NCBI GenBank assembly: GCA_007133145.1
Contig: SLNF01000002.1
Coordinates: forward strand, 1-9,739
Source of the DNA: Nitriliruptorales bacterium
Lineage (GTDB): Bacteria; Actinomycetota; Nitriliruptoria; Euzebyales; Egibacteraceae
Direction: 5' to 3'
Length of the DNA stretch: 9,739 nt
The notes below the pieces were generated by a model. That model ran no database searches. It was not told the origin of the DNA and worked only from the letters and a program-made list of their open reading frames with translations. Positions within the stretch are counted from its first letter, which is position 1, and the number at the start of each line of letters is the position of its first letter. Shown here one piece after another: positions 1-6,053 of the stretch. Position numbers and translations under genes: made by a program.

Positions 1-137
1 CGAGCGCGCTGCGCGCCGACCGTTGGGCCCGCAGCGCCCTGCGGCGCGCCCGCCGCGCCTGGCTGCGGCTCGACGCCTGGACGCTCTCCGAGCTGCGCCG
101 TGCCGCGGCCTCGGCGCCTGCCCCACGGGCCGTCTAG
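1..137 (+). CDS. C-terminal end of an unidentified plus-strand protein (5' truncated by the window edge)
   Basis: The frame starting at base 3 is open to a TAG stop at 135-137 and gives about 44 residues. They are rich in Arg, Ala, Leu and Trp, ending in LRRAAASAPAPRAV. Nearly all its codons end in G or C, as in the confident genes here, whereas the neighbouring frame from base 1 shows mixed third positions; that is the main reason to call it coding. The residues look like an amphipathic basic helical tail and I do not recognise the family. The stop overlaps the fabI stop on the other strand in CTAG (134-137). The open frame alone is weak evidence in DNA this GC-rich, so this is a moderate call. 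Confidence 0.5.
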   Translation, partial: SALRADRWARSALRRARRAWLRLDAWTLSELRRAAASAPAPRAV

Positions 138-913
138 GCGCGCACGTCACCGCCCATCGCGTGGGTGCCCCCGTCGACGTGGACGATCTCACCGGTGACC
201 GCCGGCATCCAGTCCGACAGCAGGGCGCACACGACCCGGCCGACCGGCTCGGGGTCGGTGACGTCCCAGCCCAGCGGCGCACGGCGGTGCCACTCGGCGA
301 ACATCTCGAAGCCCTCGATGGAGCGCGCCGCGGTGGTCTTCAAGGGACCCGCGGCGACGAGGTTGACCCGGGTGCCCTGCGGCCCGAGGTCGCGGGCGAG
401 GTAGCGTGCGGCGGACTCGAGCCCGGCCTTGGCCACGCCCATCCAGTCGTAGGCGGGCCAGGCGACCTGCGCGTCGAAGTCGAGCCCGACGATCGCGCCG
501 CCGCCGGCCTCGGCGAGCAGCGGCGCGGTCGTGCGCCCGAGTGCGGCGAGCGAGTAGGTCGACACCTCGAGGGCGGTGGCGACGTCGGCCCACGGGGTGG
601 AGAGGAAGCGGCCCCCGAGCGCCGAGGATGGCGCGAAGCCGACGGCGTGGACGACGCCGTCGAGGGCGCCCCAGCGGGCGCGGAGGTCCTCGGCGACCGC
701 CTCGAGGTGGGCCTCGTCGGTGACGTCGAGCTCGAGGACCTCAGGCGGGTCGGGCAGCCGTCCGGCGATGCGCTCGGTGATGCGCAGGCCCCGACCGAAG
801 CCGGTGAGGACGATCTCCGCGCCCTGCTCCTGGGCGTGGCGGGCGACGTGGAAGGCGATCGAGGCGTCGGTGAGCACGCCGGTGATCAGCAAGCGCTTGC
901 CGTCGAGCAGCAC
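134..913 (-). CDS. fabI: Enoyl-[acyl-carrier-protein] reductase (NADH), FabI/InhA type
   Basis: This 259-residue short-chain dehydrogenase-fold enzyme reduces trans-2-enoyl-ACP to acyl-ACP, the last step of each type II fatty-acid elongation cycle, in the cytoplasm. The N-terminus (LLDGKRLLITGVLTDASIAF) carries the split nucleotide-binding signature of enoyl reductases and is close to mycobacterial InhA. The catalytic Tyr155-x6-Lys162 lies in AYDWMGVAKAGLES. VGLDFD (142-147) and VCALLSDWMPAVTGEIVHVDGG (228-249) are further family hallmarks. From memory of InhA, the loop after AAGP (187-190) is about ten residues shorter here. The start is GTG at 913, preceded by GAGGAGGAGTC, a strong ribosome-binding site. 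It is the last gene of the fab operon, 42 bases after fabF. The TAG stop overlaps that of the convergent gene. Confidence 0.96.
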   Translation of the reverse strand: MLLDGKRLLITGVLTDASIAFHVARHAQEQGAEIVLTGFGRGLRITERIAGRLPDPPEVLELDVTDEAHLEAVAEDLRARWGALDGVVHAVGFAPSSALGGRFLSTPWADVATALEVSTYSLAALGRTTAPLLAEAGGGAIVGLDFDAQVAWPAYDWMGVAKAGLESAARYLARDLGPQGTRVNLVAAGPLKTTAARSIEGFEMFAEWHRRAPLGWDVTDPEPVGRVVCALLSDWMPAVTGEIVHVDGGTHAMGGDVRA

Positions 914-955
914 GACTCCTCCTCGGGGACTCGCGGGCGTGGGTCGGGTGGCAGC

Positions 956-2179
956 CTACGCCCGGGTGAGCACGAGCACGGCGTTCTGCCCGCCGAAGCC
1001 GAACGAGTTCGACATCGCGACCTCGACGGCCTGCTCGCGTGGGCCGCCCGCGACGACGTCGACGTCGATCTCGGGGTCCTGCTCGGTGAGGTTCGCCGTC
1101 GGGGGCACGACGCCGTGCTCGACGGCGAGGGCGGCAAAGCCGGCCTCGATCGCCCCGGCGGCACCGAGGGCGTGCCCGGTCACGCCCTTGGTCGAGGTCA
1201 CGCTCATCGCGTCGCCGCAGAGCCGGAGCAGGGTGCGCGACTCGGAGACGTCGTTGAGCGGCGTCGAGGTGCCGTGGGCGTTGACGTGGTCGACCTCGGA
1301 GGGCGCGAGCCCGGCGTCGTCGAGCGCGGCACGCATCGCCCGCTCCGCACCGCCGCCCTCGGGGTCGGGCGCGGTGACGTGGTAGCCGTCGGCGCTCGCG
1401 CCGTAGCCGGCGAGGCGGGCCCGCCGGCGCGCCCCTCGCGCCCGGGCGTCGTCGTCGCGCTCGAGGACGAGCACACCGGCGGCCTCGGCGGCGACGAACC
1501 CGTCACGGTCGACGTCGAAGGGCCGGGAGGCCTTCGCGGGGTCGTCGGTGCGGGTCGACAGCGCGCCCATCTGCGCGAAGCCGGTGATCGACAGGGGCGT
1601 GAGCCCCGCCTCGGTGCCGCCGGCGAGGACGACGTCACAGGCGCCGGCTCGCAGGAGGTCGCGCGCGGTGCCGATCGCGGTCGCGCCGGAGGCGCACGCT
1701 GTCGCGGTCACGAGGTTGGGGCCGGTGGCGCCGAGGTCGATGGCGATCTGCCCGGCGACCATGTTCGGCACGAGCATGGGGATGAGCATCGGGCTCACCC
1801 GCCCGGGGCCGTGGTCGAGCATCCGGCGGTGCTGCTCCTCCCAGGTGTGCGCCCCGCCCATGCCGCAGCCGATCACGACCCCGACGCGCGGGCCGTCCCA
1901 GCCTTCGGGGTCGAGGCCGGCGTCGGCGACCGCCTCGCGCGCGGTCCACACGCCGAGCTGGACGAAGCGGTCGAGGCGGCGGGCGGCCTTGCGCCCGAGC
2001 AGGCCGGCGGCATCGAAGCCGGGGATCCGGCAGGACATGTCGACCTCGAGGCCCTCGAGGGCCGGGTCGGTCGCAGCGGCCGAGGGCCCCTCGAGCACGC
2101 CCTGCCAGGAGGCCTCGGTGCCGAGCCCCGCCGGGGTGGCCAGGCCGAGGCCGGTGATGGCGACCTCGGGTTGGCTCAC
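956..2179 (-). CDS. fabF: Beta-ketoacyl-ACP synthase II (elongating condensing enzyme)
   Basis: This 407-residue KAS II-type thiolase-fold enzyme condenses acyl groups with malonyl-ACP to elongate fatty acids in the cytoplasm. The Cys-His-His triad is visible: Cys162 in TATACASGATAIG, His302 in NAHGTSTPLND and His336 in STKGVTGHALGAAGA. The catalytic-site Lys331 and the C-terminal NSFGFGGQN (391-399) are also present. Length is normal for FabF/KasA. The start is GTG at 2179; its GTGA overlaps the acpP stop by four bases, indicating translational coupling between the enzyme and its carrier protein. An AAGGG element lies about nine bases upstream, inside acpP. Nothing suggests a chain-length-factor or polyketide paralogue: the active-site Cys is intact and the neighbours are fab genes. 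Confidence 0.97.
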   Translation of the reverse strand: MSQPEVAITGLGLATPAGLGTEASWQGVLEGPSAAATDPALEGLEVDMSCRIPGFDAAGLLGRKAARRLDRFVQLGVWTAREAVADAGLDPEGWDGPRVGVVIGCGMGGAHTWEEQHRRMLDHGPGRVSPMLIPMLVPNMVAGQIAIDLGATGPNLVTATACASGATAIGTARDLLRAGACDVVLAGGTEAGLTPLSITGFAQMGALSTRTDDPAKASRPFDVDRDGFVAAEAAGVLVLERDDDARARGARRRARLAGYGASADGYHVTAPDPEGGGAERAMRAALDDAGLAPSEVDHVNAHGTSTPLNDVSESRTLLRLCGDAMSVTSTKGVTGHALGAAGAIEAGFAALAVEHGVVPPTANLTEQDPEIDVDVVAGGPREQAVEVAMSNSFGFGGQNAVLVLTRA

Positions 2180-2415
2180 GCCTGCGCGCCCTTCTCCTCG
2201 AGGAGCTTGACGGTGTCGGCGAGGGTCTCGAGTTGCTCGGCCTCCTCGTCGGAGATCCGCACGCCGAGCTCCTCCTCGGCGGCGAGGGCGAACTCGACGA
2301 GGTCGAGGCTGTCGAGGTCGAGGTCCTCGAAGGAGGCCTCCATCGACACCTCGGACTCCTCGACGCCGAACTTGTCGACGAGGACGCCCTTGACCTTCTC
2401 GTACACAGCGCTCAT
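2176..2415 (-). CDS. acpP: Acyl carrier protein
   Basis: This small acidic protein of 79 residues carries growing acyl chains on 4'-phosphopantetheine during type II fatty-acid synthesis. Ser36 in the DLDLDSLDLVE motif is the attachment site, followed by the usual helix II (VEFALAAEEELGVRI). The high Glu/Asp content and the length are typical of AcpP. The ATG at 2415 has GGAGG five bases upstream (GGAGGACCGCATG), so this start is preferred over much longer in-frame readings that run into fabH. The fabH stop is 53 bases upstream and fabF overlaps downstream, placing acpP between the two condensing enzymes that use it. The sequence does not show a paralogue role such as polyketide or lipid-modification ACP. 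Confidence 0.97.
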   Translation of the reverse strand: MSAVYEKVKGVLVDKFGVEESEVSMEASFEDLDLDSLDLVEFALAAEEELGVRISDEEAEQLETLADTVKLLEEKGAQA

Positions 2416-2468
2416 GCGGTCCTCCAGGGTCGTGGGTGGGTGCAGATCGTGGGGATGGCCGGGGCAGG

Positions 2469-3449
2469 CTACGCCACCGACAGGTCGGGCCAGCGCAGCA
2501 GCGTCGAGCCCCAGCTCATCCCGGCGCCGAAGGCGGTGAGCAGCACCTGCTCGCCGGCGGCGAGCTCGGCGTCGGCGAGGGCGAGGGGGATCGAGGCCGC
2601 CGAGGTGTTGCCGTAGCGCGCGACGTTGAGGAAGCGCCGCTCCTCGCCGATGCCGAGGCGGTCGGCGACGGCCTCGAGGATGCGGGCGTTGGCCTGGTGG
2701 CCGACGAGGCGGTCGACGTCGCCGGCGGTCAGCCCGGCCTTGGCGAGCACGGCCTCGGAGGAGGCGACCATGCGGCGGATCGCCTGGCGGTAGACCTCCC
2801 GGCCGTCCATCTTGAGGTACTGGGCGCCCTCGGCGAGCGCGGCGGCGTCGAGCGGCCGGCGCGACCCCCCGCCGGGGACCTCGAGGAGGTCGGCCCCCTC
2901 GCCGTCGCTGCCGAGGTCGAAGGGGCCGACCTCGCCGGGCTCGCCGGGCTCGCCGCGGGCGAGCACGACCGCGCCGGCGCCGTCGCCGAAGAGCACCGCG
3001 GTGGCGCGGTCGCCGAAGTCGGTCACGCGGCTCATCGTCTCCGCGCCGACGACGAGCACGCCGTCGGCCACGCCTGAGGCGATGAGGCCGGAGGCGACCG
3101 AGAGGGCGTAGACGAAGCCGGCGCACGCGGCGTTGACGTCGAGGGCGGGGACGGGGCCGAGCCCGAGCCGAGAGGCGACCTCAGGGCCGACGCCGGGGAT
3201 CGTGCGGTCGGCGGTGCAGGTCGCGAGGATGACGGCGTCGACGTCGACCTCGGCGCGCTTGAGCGCCTCGGCGCCGGCCTCGACGGCGAGGTCGGCGGTG
3301 GCCACGCCGGGCTCGGCGATGCGCCGCTCGACGATGCCGGTGCGGGTGCGCACCCACTCGTCGGAGGTGTCGAGGGTCTCGGCGAGGTCATGGTTGGTGA
3401 CCACCCGCGAGGGCACGGCCACGCCGAGGGCCTTGAGCACGCTCGTCAT
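2469..3449 (-). CDS. fabH: Beta-ketoacyl-ACP synthase III (initiating condensing enzyme)
   Basis: This 326-residue KAS III condenses an acyl-CoA starter with malonyl-ACP and so commits carbon to fatty-acid synthesis. The Cys-His-Asn triad is intact: Cys109 in DVNAACAGFVYAL, His251 in VGHQANARI and Asn281 in RYGNTSAASIPLAL. The starter-pocket segment SDEWVRTRTGIVERR (29-43) and the glycine-rich FGDGAGAVVL (154-163) are also typical. The starter preference (acetyl or branched) cannot be read from sequence alone. The ATG at 3449 has AGGAGG about ten bases upstream. It is the first gene of the operon; the usual fabD is not upstream. Transcription probably starts near 3617, leaving a leader of roughly 165 bases. 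Confidence 0.97.
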   Translation of the reverse strand: MTSVLKALGVAVPSRVVTNHDLAETLDTSDEWVRTRTGIVERRIAEPGVATADLAVEAGAEALKRAEVDVDAVILATCTADRTIPGVGPEVASRLGLGPVPALDVNAACAGFVYALSVASGLIASGVADGVLVVGAETMSRVTDFGDRATAVLFGDGAGAVVLARGEPGEPGEVGPFDLGSDGEGADLLEVPGGGSRRPLDAAALAEGAQYLKMDGREVYRQAIRRMVASSEAVLAKAGLTAGDVDRLVGHQANARILEAVADRLGIGEERRFLNVARYGNTSAASIPLALADAELAAGEQVLLTAFGAGMSWGSTLLRWPDLSVA

Positions 3450-3623
3450 CAGGTCCTGTCCTCCTCATCCCCCGTCGTGGGCACGCGCGGCGGGCCGCAG
3501 CGTGAGGGCCGGTGTCGCGCAAGCGTATGCGCGGCGGTGCGATCGCCCGCGCCGCGCGGCCCGCGTCGCCGGGCCGTCCTCGCGCGGGAGGGCCGGCGCC
3601 GACGGCGACCTTCGTGCGGTGCC

Positions 3624-3651
3624 ACGGTAGTGACACTGACGTCAATGTCAA
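3624..3651 (-). promoter_or_regulatory. Candidate promoter of the fabH-acpP-fabF-fabI operon
   Basis: Reading the minus strand, a perfect TTGACA (-35; bases 3651-3646) is followed by a 16-base spacer and TACCGT (-10; 3629-3624), which fits the TANNNT -10 pattern of actinobacterial housekeeping sigma factors. The predicted start is near 3617, about 165 bases before the fabH ATG. This is the only good TTGACA/TANNNT pair I found in the region. The leader could also hold a second, closer promoter (TACGCT on the minus strand near 3526), but that has no visible -35. Confidence 0.6.
3631..3650. promoter_or_regulatory. 20-bp palindromic operator candidate over the fabH promoter
   Basis: TGACACTGACGTCAATGTCA is an inverted repeat centred between 3640 and 3641 with nine of ten base pairs matching; the exception is C3636 against A3645. 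The centre is the perfect 8-mer TGACGTCA, flanked by TGACA/TGTCA arms. It covers five of the six -35 bases and most of the spacer of the candidate fabH promoter, where a bound dimeric regulator would block RNA polymerase. Size and symmetry suit a TetR- or GntR-like dimer. No regulator gene is in the window, and I do not recognise the motif as the site of a named fatty-acid regulator. Confidence 0.6.
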
Positions 3652-3673
3652 CCTGCCCCTCCCGGGCGAGGCC

Positions 3674-3776
3674 CCGAGCCGACGCGCGACGGCCCCCTTT
3701 ACGGGTCATCCCGCTCGCGGGCCGAGCCGTCCTCGCTACGATCGGCGGTCGCGGTCCCGAGCCGCGGCCCGAGCCG
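3674..3776 (+). repeat. Four direct copies of CCGAGCCG upstream of the M20 peptidase gene
   Basis: The 8-mer CCGAGCCG occurs at 3674-3681, 3722-3729, 3757-3764 and 3769-3776, all in the same orientation within 103 bases. The starts are spaced 48, 35 and 12 bases apart. The last copy runs into the peptidase ribosome-binding site. GC bias inflates the chance of such words, so a regulatory role is only a possibility. Confidence 0.4.
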
Positions 3777-3786
3777 AGGAGGCCCC

Positions 3787-5220
3787 ATGACCCCCGACGA
3801 GCTCGCCGACGACCTCCACGACGTCGCCGAGGCGCTCACCAACCGCATGGGCACCCACCGTGTCGACCTCGATGCCCTCATCGAGGTGCCGGGCGTGAGC
3901 GCGCAGGGCTTCGACCCCGATGAGGTGCGCCGCAGCGCCGAGGCCGTCGCCGATCTCATGCGCGTGCGGCGCCTCGAGGGGGTGCGCCTGCTCGAGGTCG
4001 ACGACGCGCACCCGGCCGTCTACGGCGAGCGGCTCGACGCCCCGGAGGGCAGCCCGACGGTCCTGCTCTACGCCCACCACGACGTCCAGCCTCCCGGGCC
4101 CGACGAAGCCTGGACGAGCCCGCCCTTCTCCCCCACCGAGCGCGACGGCCGCCTCTACGCACGCGGCAGCGCCGACGACAAGGGGGGCATCCTCGCGGTG
4201 CTCGCCGCTGTCGACGCCTGGCTCGTCGCCCGGGGGCAGCCCCCCGTCGGGGTCAAGGTCTTCATCGAGGGCGAGGAGGAGATCGGCAGCACCCACCTCG
4301 AGGCCTTCCTCGCCGAGTACGCCGACCTCCTCGCTGCCGACGTCGTCGTGCTCTGCGACGCGGTGAACCTCGCCGAGGGGGCGCCCGCGGTGACGACCTC
4401 GCTGCGCGGGCTCGTCGACGCCGACGTCACCCTGCGCGCGGCCTCCCACCCGCTGCACTCCGGGATGTACGGCGGGATCGTCCCCGACCCCGTCGGCGGA
4501 CTCGCCAAGCTCCTCGCCTCGCTCACCGACGACCGGGGCGAAGTGGCGATCGCCGGCTTCTGCGACGACGTGCGCAGCCTCGACGGCGAGGAGCGCGCGC
4601 GCCTCGCCGACCTCGACATCACCCCGACCCGGCTGCGCGCCGACGCGGGGCTCCTCGAGGGGGTGCCCTTCGCCGGCGACCCCGCGCGGCCCCTGCTCGA
4701 GAAGCTCTGGCACCGCCCCTCCCTCGCGGTCATCGGCATCGACGCCCCGGCGCGGGCGGGCTCCTCGAACACCCTGCAGCCCGAGGCCAGTGCCAGGATC
4801 AGCGTGCGCCTCGCGCCCGGGCAGGACCACGAGCGCGCCCTCGACCGCCTCTGCGGCCACCTCGAGGCCGCCGCGCCCTTCGGCCTCGAGGTCCAGGTCA
4901 CCCCGGGGGTGGCCAGCCCCGGCTTCCTCGCCGACCCCAGCCATGGGAGCGTGCGCGCAGCCCGGGCGGCCCTCGAGGCCGCCTACGGCACGCCCGCGGC
5001 GCTCGCCGGTGTCGGCGGCAGCATCCCGTTCGTCGACGCGATCACCCGCGCGCTCGGCGATGACGACGCGCCGGCGCCGGCGCTGCTCACCGCCGTGGCC
5101 GACCCCGACGCCCGCGCCCACGGCATCGACGAATCGCTGGGGCTCGCCGACTGGCACCGCGCCTGCCTCGCGCACGCCTACCTCCTCGGCGCGCTCGCCC
5201 GCCAGGGATCGCCGCGATGA
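3787..5220 (+). CDS. M20 family metallopeptidase (dipeptidase / CNDP-like)
   Basis: This 477-residue protein is an M20 two-metal hydrolase expected to cleave dipeptides or short peptides in the cytoplasm; no signal peptide is visible. Expected metal and catalytic residues are present: His97 in YAHHDVQPPG, bridging Asp130 in RGSADDKG, general base Glu164 and metal ligand Glu165 in EGEEEIGS, Asp191 in LCDAVN, and His445 near the C-terminus (ARAHGIDE). His224 in HPLHSGMYGG marks the dimerisation domain inserted at roughly 205-370. Length suits the carnosinase/PepV-like branch rather than DapE or ArgE (about 370-400 residues). ATG at 3787 has AGGAGG four bases upstream. The stop overlaps the next gene by ATGA. 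The substrate is not determinable here. Confidence 0.9.
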   Translation: MTPDELADDLHDVAEALTNRMGTHRVDLDALIEVPGVSAQGFDPDEVRRSAEAVADLMRVRRLEGVRLLEVDDAHPAVYGERLDAPEGSPTVLLYAHHDVQPPGPDEAWTSPPFSPTERDGRLYARGSADDKGGILAVLAAVDAWLVARGQPPVGVKVFIEGEEEIGSTHLEAFLAEYADLLAADVVVLCDAVNLAEGAPAVTTSLRGLVDADVTLRAASHPLHSGMYGGIVPDPVGGLAKLLASLTDDRGEVAIAGFCDDVRSLDGEERARLADLDITPTRLRADAGLLEGVPFAGDPARPLLEKLWHRPSLAVIGIDAPARAGSSNTLQPEASARISVRLAPGQDHERALDRLCGHLEAAAPFGLEVQVTPGVASPGFLADPSHGSVRAARAALEAAYGTPAALAGVGGSIPFVDAITRALGDDDAPAPALLTAVADPDARAHGIDESLGLADWHRACLAHAYLLGALARQGSPR

Positions 5221-5546
5221 CCTCCGAGCGCGACCGCGACGCCCTCTACTACACCCTGCTGCGGGCCCGGGAGGAGCACGCCGACCTGCTCGCCTACCGC
5301 GAGTTCCTCGCCGAGGAGTCCCACCGGCTCGAGGCCTTCGCCGCCGAGACCTCCGCACGCGCCGGGGCCGTGCCACGCCGGTTGCAGCGCCCCACCCAGG
5401 CCACCGTCAAGCCGCTCATCGAGGCGCTCGGTCGCCGCCGTGGCGTCATCGAGGAGGAACGTCGGCGCATCGACGAGCGCGTCGCGCGGGCGCAGGCCTT
5501 CGTCGAGGAGTGCGAGGCCGATCTCGAGGCGTGGGGGCGACGCTGA
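5217..5546 (+). CDS. Small charged coiled-coil protein of unknown function, coupled to the M20 peptidase
   Basis: This 109-residue protein matches no family I know. It is almost all helix-forming: residues 1-45 (RDALYYTLLRAREEHADLLA onward) and 65-109 are rich in Glu, Arg, Ala and Leu with hydrophobics at roughly heptad spacing. A Pro-containing break lies at about 53-60 (PRRLQRP), suggesting a two-helix hairpin. No signal peptide, membrane segment or cysteine is present. Its ATG overlaps the peptidase stop (ATGA at 5217-5220), so the two are probably translated together; AGGG about seven bases upstream may assist. Third positions are GC-rich as in neighbouring genes. The tight coupling hints at a partner, adaptor or structural role, but this is inference. 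Confidence 0.75.
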   Translation: MTSERDRDALYYTLLRAREEHADLLAYREFLAEESHRLEAFAAETSARAGAVPRRLQRPTQATVKPLIEALGRRRGVIEEERRRIDERVARAQAFVEECEADLEAWGRR

Positions 5547-5565
5547 ACGCAGGGTCCGGGCGCGC

Positions 5566-5967
5566 TCACGCCTGCGGGGACTCGCGCTCGTCGGTCCCGG
5601 CGCTGCCTGCCGGCCGCAGCAGCGCGCGTGCGGCCAGGGTCATCACCCCCACGCCACCGCCGGCGAGCAGGAGCCACAGCGGGAAGGCCCACCCGCCGGC
5701 GGCGTCGGCACCGAGGGTCGCGAGGCCGACGACGGCGAGCACGAGGCCGATGGCGAGCGCCTTGCCGGGGGCGCGCCGGGGGACCGCCGCCGAGCCGGAC
5801 GCGAGGGCGAGGACGACGCCGGCGAGCGCCGCGACGGGGATGTAGAGCAGCAGCGCGCCGTGCGCCGCGCTCATCGCCCGCAGCAGCAGCACGACGACGA
5901 CCGCGGTCGCGGCCAGGAGCGGCGGCAGCGCGCGCGAGCGCGACGGCGCGCCTGGCGTCGGGCTCAT
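5566..5967 (-). CDS. Small four-helix integral membrane protein of unknown function
   Basis: This 133-residue protein has four hydrophobic segments, at about 14-29, 37-58, 69-86 and 93-117. The N-terminus is short and basic (APSRSR) and the hydrophilic tail ends in GTDERESPQA. A basic loop (RRAPGK, 64-69) separates helices 2 and 3, consistent with a cytoplasmic location by the positive-inside rule. I see no catalytic or transport motif. The ATG at 5967 has AGGAGG seven to eight bases upstream (AGGAGGTCGAGGCCATG), so the start is well supported. It converges on the coiled-coil gene with a 19-base gap and diverges from the oxidoreductase gene over 86 bases. It appears to be a single-gene transcript. 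Confidence 0.8.
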   Translation of the reverse strand: MSPTPGAPSRSRALPPLLAATAVVVVLLLRAMSAAHGALLLYIPVAALAGVVLALASGSAAVPRRAPGKALAIGLVLAVVGLATLGADAAGGWAFPLWLLLAGGGVGVMTLAARALLRPAGSAGTDERESPQA

Positions 5968-5989
5968 GGCCTCGACCTCCTCACAGGGT

Positions 5990-5997
5990 GGGGGGGG
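5990..5997 (+). repeat. G8 homopolymer in the leader of the membrane-protein gene
   Basis: Eight consecutive G (C on the transcribed minus strand) lie about 23 bases upstream of the membrane-protein ATG, just before its ribosome-binding site. Such tracts can vary in length, but this could equally be a chance run in very GC-rich DNA. Confidence 0.5.
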
Positions 5998-6027
5998 CGC
6001 CGTCGCGGCGGCGGTCTGGGCGCAGGG

Positions 6028-6046
6028 TAGCGTCCGTTGCTAGCGT
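6028..6046 (+). promoter_or_regulatory. Two TAGCGT -10 hexamers upstream of the oxidoreductase gene; the second fits a leaderless start
   Basis: TAGCGT occurs at 6028-6033 and again at 6041-6046, 13 bases apart, and both match TANNNT. From the second copy to the ATG at 6054 is seven bases, so transcription would begin at the A of the start codon. No Shine-Dalgarno sequence precedes that ATG (GTGCCGGCC), which supports a leaderless mRNA. No good -35 is visible for either copy. Confidence 0.5.
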
Positions 6047-6053
6047 GCCGGCC

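Larger units (their letters stand above)
3450..3786. other. Divergent intergenic control region between fabH and the M20 peptidase gene
   Basis: No protein gene is supported in these 337 bases; frames here are short or lack a ribosome-binding site. On the fabH side lie a long GC-rich leader (3450-3616), the candidate fabH promoter and a 20-bp palindrome. On the peptidase side lie four copies of CCGAGCCG, a TACGAT hexamer at 3737-3742 and the peptidase ribosome-binding site at 3777-3782. The stretch around 3624-3651 has clearly more A and T than its surroundings, as expected for a promoter in such DNA. Confidence 0.7.

Noticed and set aside
23..2539. Very long plus-strand open frame (838 codons) running antisense across fabI, fabF and acpP
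   Set aside because: It is the mirror of genuine minus-strand genes with intact catalytic motifs; long antisense frames are expected at this GC content, and its translation is low-complexity with no domain.
2176..3126. Extended reading of acpP to 316 codons
   Set aside because: The upstream part is an arginine-rich shadow of fabH; the ATG at 2415 has a proper ribosome-binding site and gives a normal-length acyl carrier protein.
3388..3474. Small upstream open frame (MRRTGPDDE...) overlapping the fabH start
   Set aside because: It uses the fabH ribosome-binding region itself as codons, has no site of its own and runs out of frame into fabH; probably chance.
3517..3532. Short inverted repeat GCGCA...TGCGC in the fabH leader
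   Set aside because: Arms of five GC-rich bases are expected by chance here, and no T-run or promoter element is associated.
3736..5376. Long minus-strand open frame opposite the M20 peptidase gene
   Set aside because: The plus-strand peptidase has all metal ligands and a ribosome-binding site; the antisense product is Arg/Gly/Val-rich without motifs.
5547..5565. Possible bidirectional terminator between the coiled-coil and membrane-protein genes
   Set aside because: The 19-base gap contains no inverted repeat with a stem and T-run.
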